A stretch of DNA of 64,000 bases from contig WBMW01003121.1 of assembly GCA_013396635.1 (NCBI GenBank), positions 62,001 to 126,000 on the forward strand, written 5' to 3'. Made by a program: the position numbers and the translations under genes. Below, piece after piece: positions 62,001 through 64,000 of the stretch. Position 1 is the stretch's first letter. Every line of letters starts with the position of its first letter. The DNA comes from Penelope pileata (taxonomy: Eukaryota > Chordata > Aves > Galliformes > Cracidae). The notes beneath the pieces are model-generated. The model was not told the DNA's origin, ran no database searches, and was given only the letters and a program-made list of their open reading frames with translations.

Positions 62001-64000
62001 TAGGATCTATTCAGTTTCCTACACTGAAAATAATTTTCCAGACAGCAAAGAAGTATTGGCAGATCATCACCTACATTTTGTTGCATATAAGGCTGCCTCA
62101 AAAATCACGAAAGGTGACTTATAGGACTATATTTTTGCTCCACAGCAATGAAAATAATTGAGGAAATGAGTAATGATATCTCAACACAGGCTAAATTTAA
62201 TGCTTTGTACAGATACTTTCACTGTACTTCTATTTTTTATGTGGAACAAGATGCGATGTGACTAATATACCCTAATTAAACATTTTTATTTTGAAATATA
62301 AACAATATATTATGTTATTCATAGTTCCTTGTCCCCTTTCCACTACATTAGGACACTTCTAGTCAGATTTGTCTATAGAATAAGAAAAACGTGACAGTTA
62401 GTGAAATGATAAAAGAAGGTTTTTTCACCACAGACATTCTATCAACTGAATCAGCAGAAAATGTACCTGTGCACTTAAAATGCTCTAACTAGTAGGAAAA
62501 GCTAATGATCCACTGCAGTGTCTGTTGTCCATAAAACCTATATAAGAATCTAGAAATTAGAATTCACTGATGATCTGAGCTGATAATATGAAGACTGTGT
62601 AAGCAAGCTCGCTTTCCTTAACATCTTTAGTTGTGGGGCTGTGTGAAGTGGCAAGATTTTAGCAGCTGGGAAGCTGCACAAAATTAATCCTGGTATAAGT
62701 CTCAGGCAAAAGACTGCTATTTACTCTGCCAGTTAACTTTCTGTCATCTGTTTTTGTCAAACCTAGAACATTTTTAAAGCTATTTCTTTAATAATCTGAC
62801 AAGTCAATTCATTTGCTGCAAGTACATTTTGGTATGAATAGAGCTATATAATATTGCAATACATCTTTTTTTCACTCTAGAATTTAATGTTTTAAAACTT
62901 GAAGAGGAAAACTGAATATTCTGTCCTTTCTACTACTCTTTTTCACCATTTTGACAACAATGATCACACGTTTCTCACAGAAGTATAATTAGAAAGCCCT
63001 AAGCACTGAGCCTGAGTGATTTAAAAAAAAAAAAATTGAAGGTTTTTCCTAGAGCTGGTATCCTTCGGTACATCTGCAGATACCCATACACACACATTTA
63101 CAAATGATTAGCACTATGGTTAAGCCCAAAATTTGTTTCAAAGTTCAATTTGGTTGGTAATTTACCTCAAATGGCTTAACAATCAACATTTTATCAGTGA
63201 TTCGTGATATAAAGGACAAATGTGACCTGCATAAGCCAATTTCACTACCACCATCTCTTTATGAATGTAATCATTCTTCTGTTTTGCTAATTGTAGTCTA
63301 GAGAAGTAATAATAGGTGCTATAATTACTGGGCTACTACATGGCAATACTAATACAGTAGCTCCATGATGGATGGAAAAAAGAAAGGCCACTAGAGAAGT
63401 TAAATAATTGAAATATCAGTATGATAGCTGCTTTTGCTAAATATAGGAGATAACACTTCCTCAAGAAGAGAAGCAGCAGTTCATAGATCTCATTTCAACT
63501 GAAAAAGCAGACACATCTATTTATGACCTCAAGGTTTGTGTTTACAAGAGTCAGAGGTGGCAGCTAAAGAGAGAATGTCAGCATGTGCCTCAGAAATCTT
63601 TATTCCAGCTTTGAATGCTGTGGGGTTTTCTTAGATTCGAGATACCAAACCACACACTGACTAGGCACATTACCTCATGGGAAATCCCACTCCAATTTCT
63701 ACAATCATTTTCAGGTAAACTACTGCAAGATCCATACCTTGTATTTTTGAAGGCACTAAACATTCTGCAGTAATTTTCAAAACAATGAAAATGATCTTCT
63801 CTGATCTGAGGCAGAGAACTATTTTAAAATCTCATTGGGATGTAGATTATTCATGTTACAGAAAAGTTGTGGTCTAAGGACTTAATTACTGAAGTTTTGT
63901 CATTCATTTCAAAATATTTTCTTAATAACAATATTTTTATTTCTAAAATGAAATCAGAACAGTTACTGTTTTGTTTTCTTTTCTTTTTTAATAAAAATTA
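56032..64000. other. Unique AT-rich non-coding DNA to the window end
   Basis: Almost 8 kb without a recognised gene, RNA gene or interspersed repeat. A short AAATGATCC-like tandem lies at about 56117-56155. A12-13 runs occur at 58640, 59720 and 63023. A candidate conserved element at 61355-61570 is listed separately. Confidence 0.6.
61355..61570. other. Candidate conserved non-coding element
   Basis: Two AAATTAAT(T/C) cores lie about 30 bases apart (near 61377 and 61408), then TTGATTGTTAACCAATG (HNF1/forkhead-like GTTAAC) and GGGTTGATTACACG, in non-repetitive sequence that lacks long homopolymers. No coding potential is seen. Inferred from motif density only. Confidence 0.25.

Overview
The window looks like an intergenic or deep intronic stretch of a bird chromosome. 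It is AT-rich, contains no convincing host protein-coding exon, and its interspersed repeats are those of birds: many 5'-truncated CR1 LINEs ending in the avian ATTCTGTG-type octamer, two short mariner derivatives of the kind known from chicken (Mariner1_GG/Galluhop-like), and two solo LTRs of avian endogenous-retrovirus type. The mariner and CR1 subfamilies make a galliform the most likely source, but the species cannot be fixed from sequence alone. Every listed reading frame of 60-160 codons is a chance frame in AT-rich DNA or a piece of a dead transposon.

Layout. 1-5.7 kb: unique DNA with one CR1 (2.9-3.4 kb, minus). 5.76-6.51 kb: an LTR-like block (minus) with an internal CAG-rich repeat and an imperfect 5-bp target duplication. 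6.5-10.9 kb: unique DNA with a candidate conserved non-coding element at 9.1-9.5 kb. 10.9-12.65 kb: a CR1 followed by two much older CR1-like relics, all plus strand. 12.65-27.4 kb: mostly unique, with two internally deleted mariners (16.8 and 24.4 kb) and CR1s at 21.9 and 25.8 kb. 27.4-28.2 kb: a young CR1 with intact reverse-transcriptase core motifs, interrupted by one N. 28.2-32 kb: unique. 32.05-33.1 kb: an old and a younger CR1, the latter again with one N. 35.0-36.0 kb: a 1-kb CR1. 36.72-37.1 kb: an antisense fragment of 18S ribosomal RNA fused directly to the 5' end of a young CR1. 43.4-43.8 kb: an ERV solo LTR. 45.0-49.6 kb: a cluster of CR1 pieces of different ages, including one element that keeps CR1 ORF1 and the endonuclease start (normally lost by 5' truncation) but has lost most of the polymerase by internal deletion. 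49.6-64 kb: unique AT-rich DNA with further candidate conserved elements and no recognised gene.

How it works together: no operon or gene set is present. The biology is a record of retrotransposition. The most unusual object is the 18S rRNA-CR1 chimera at 36,720-37,105, which looks like a single insertion event that captured rRNA sequence in inverted orientation. Family assignments rest on motif recognition by eye; no alignment or database search was run.
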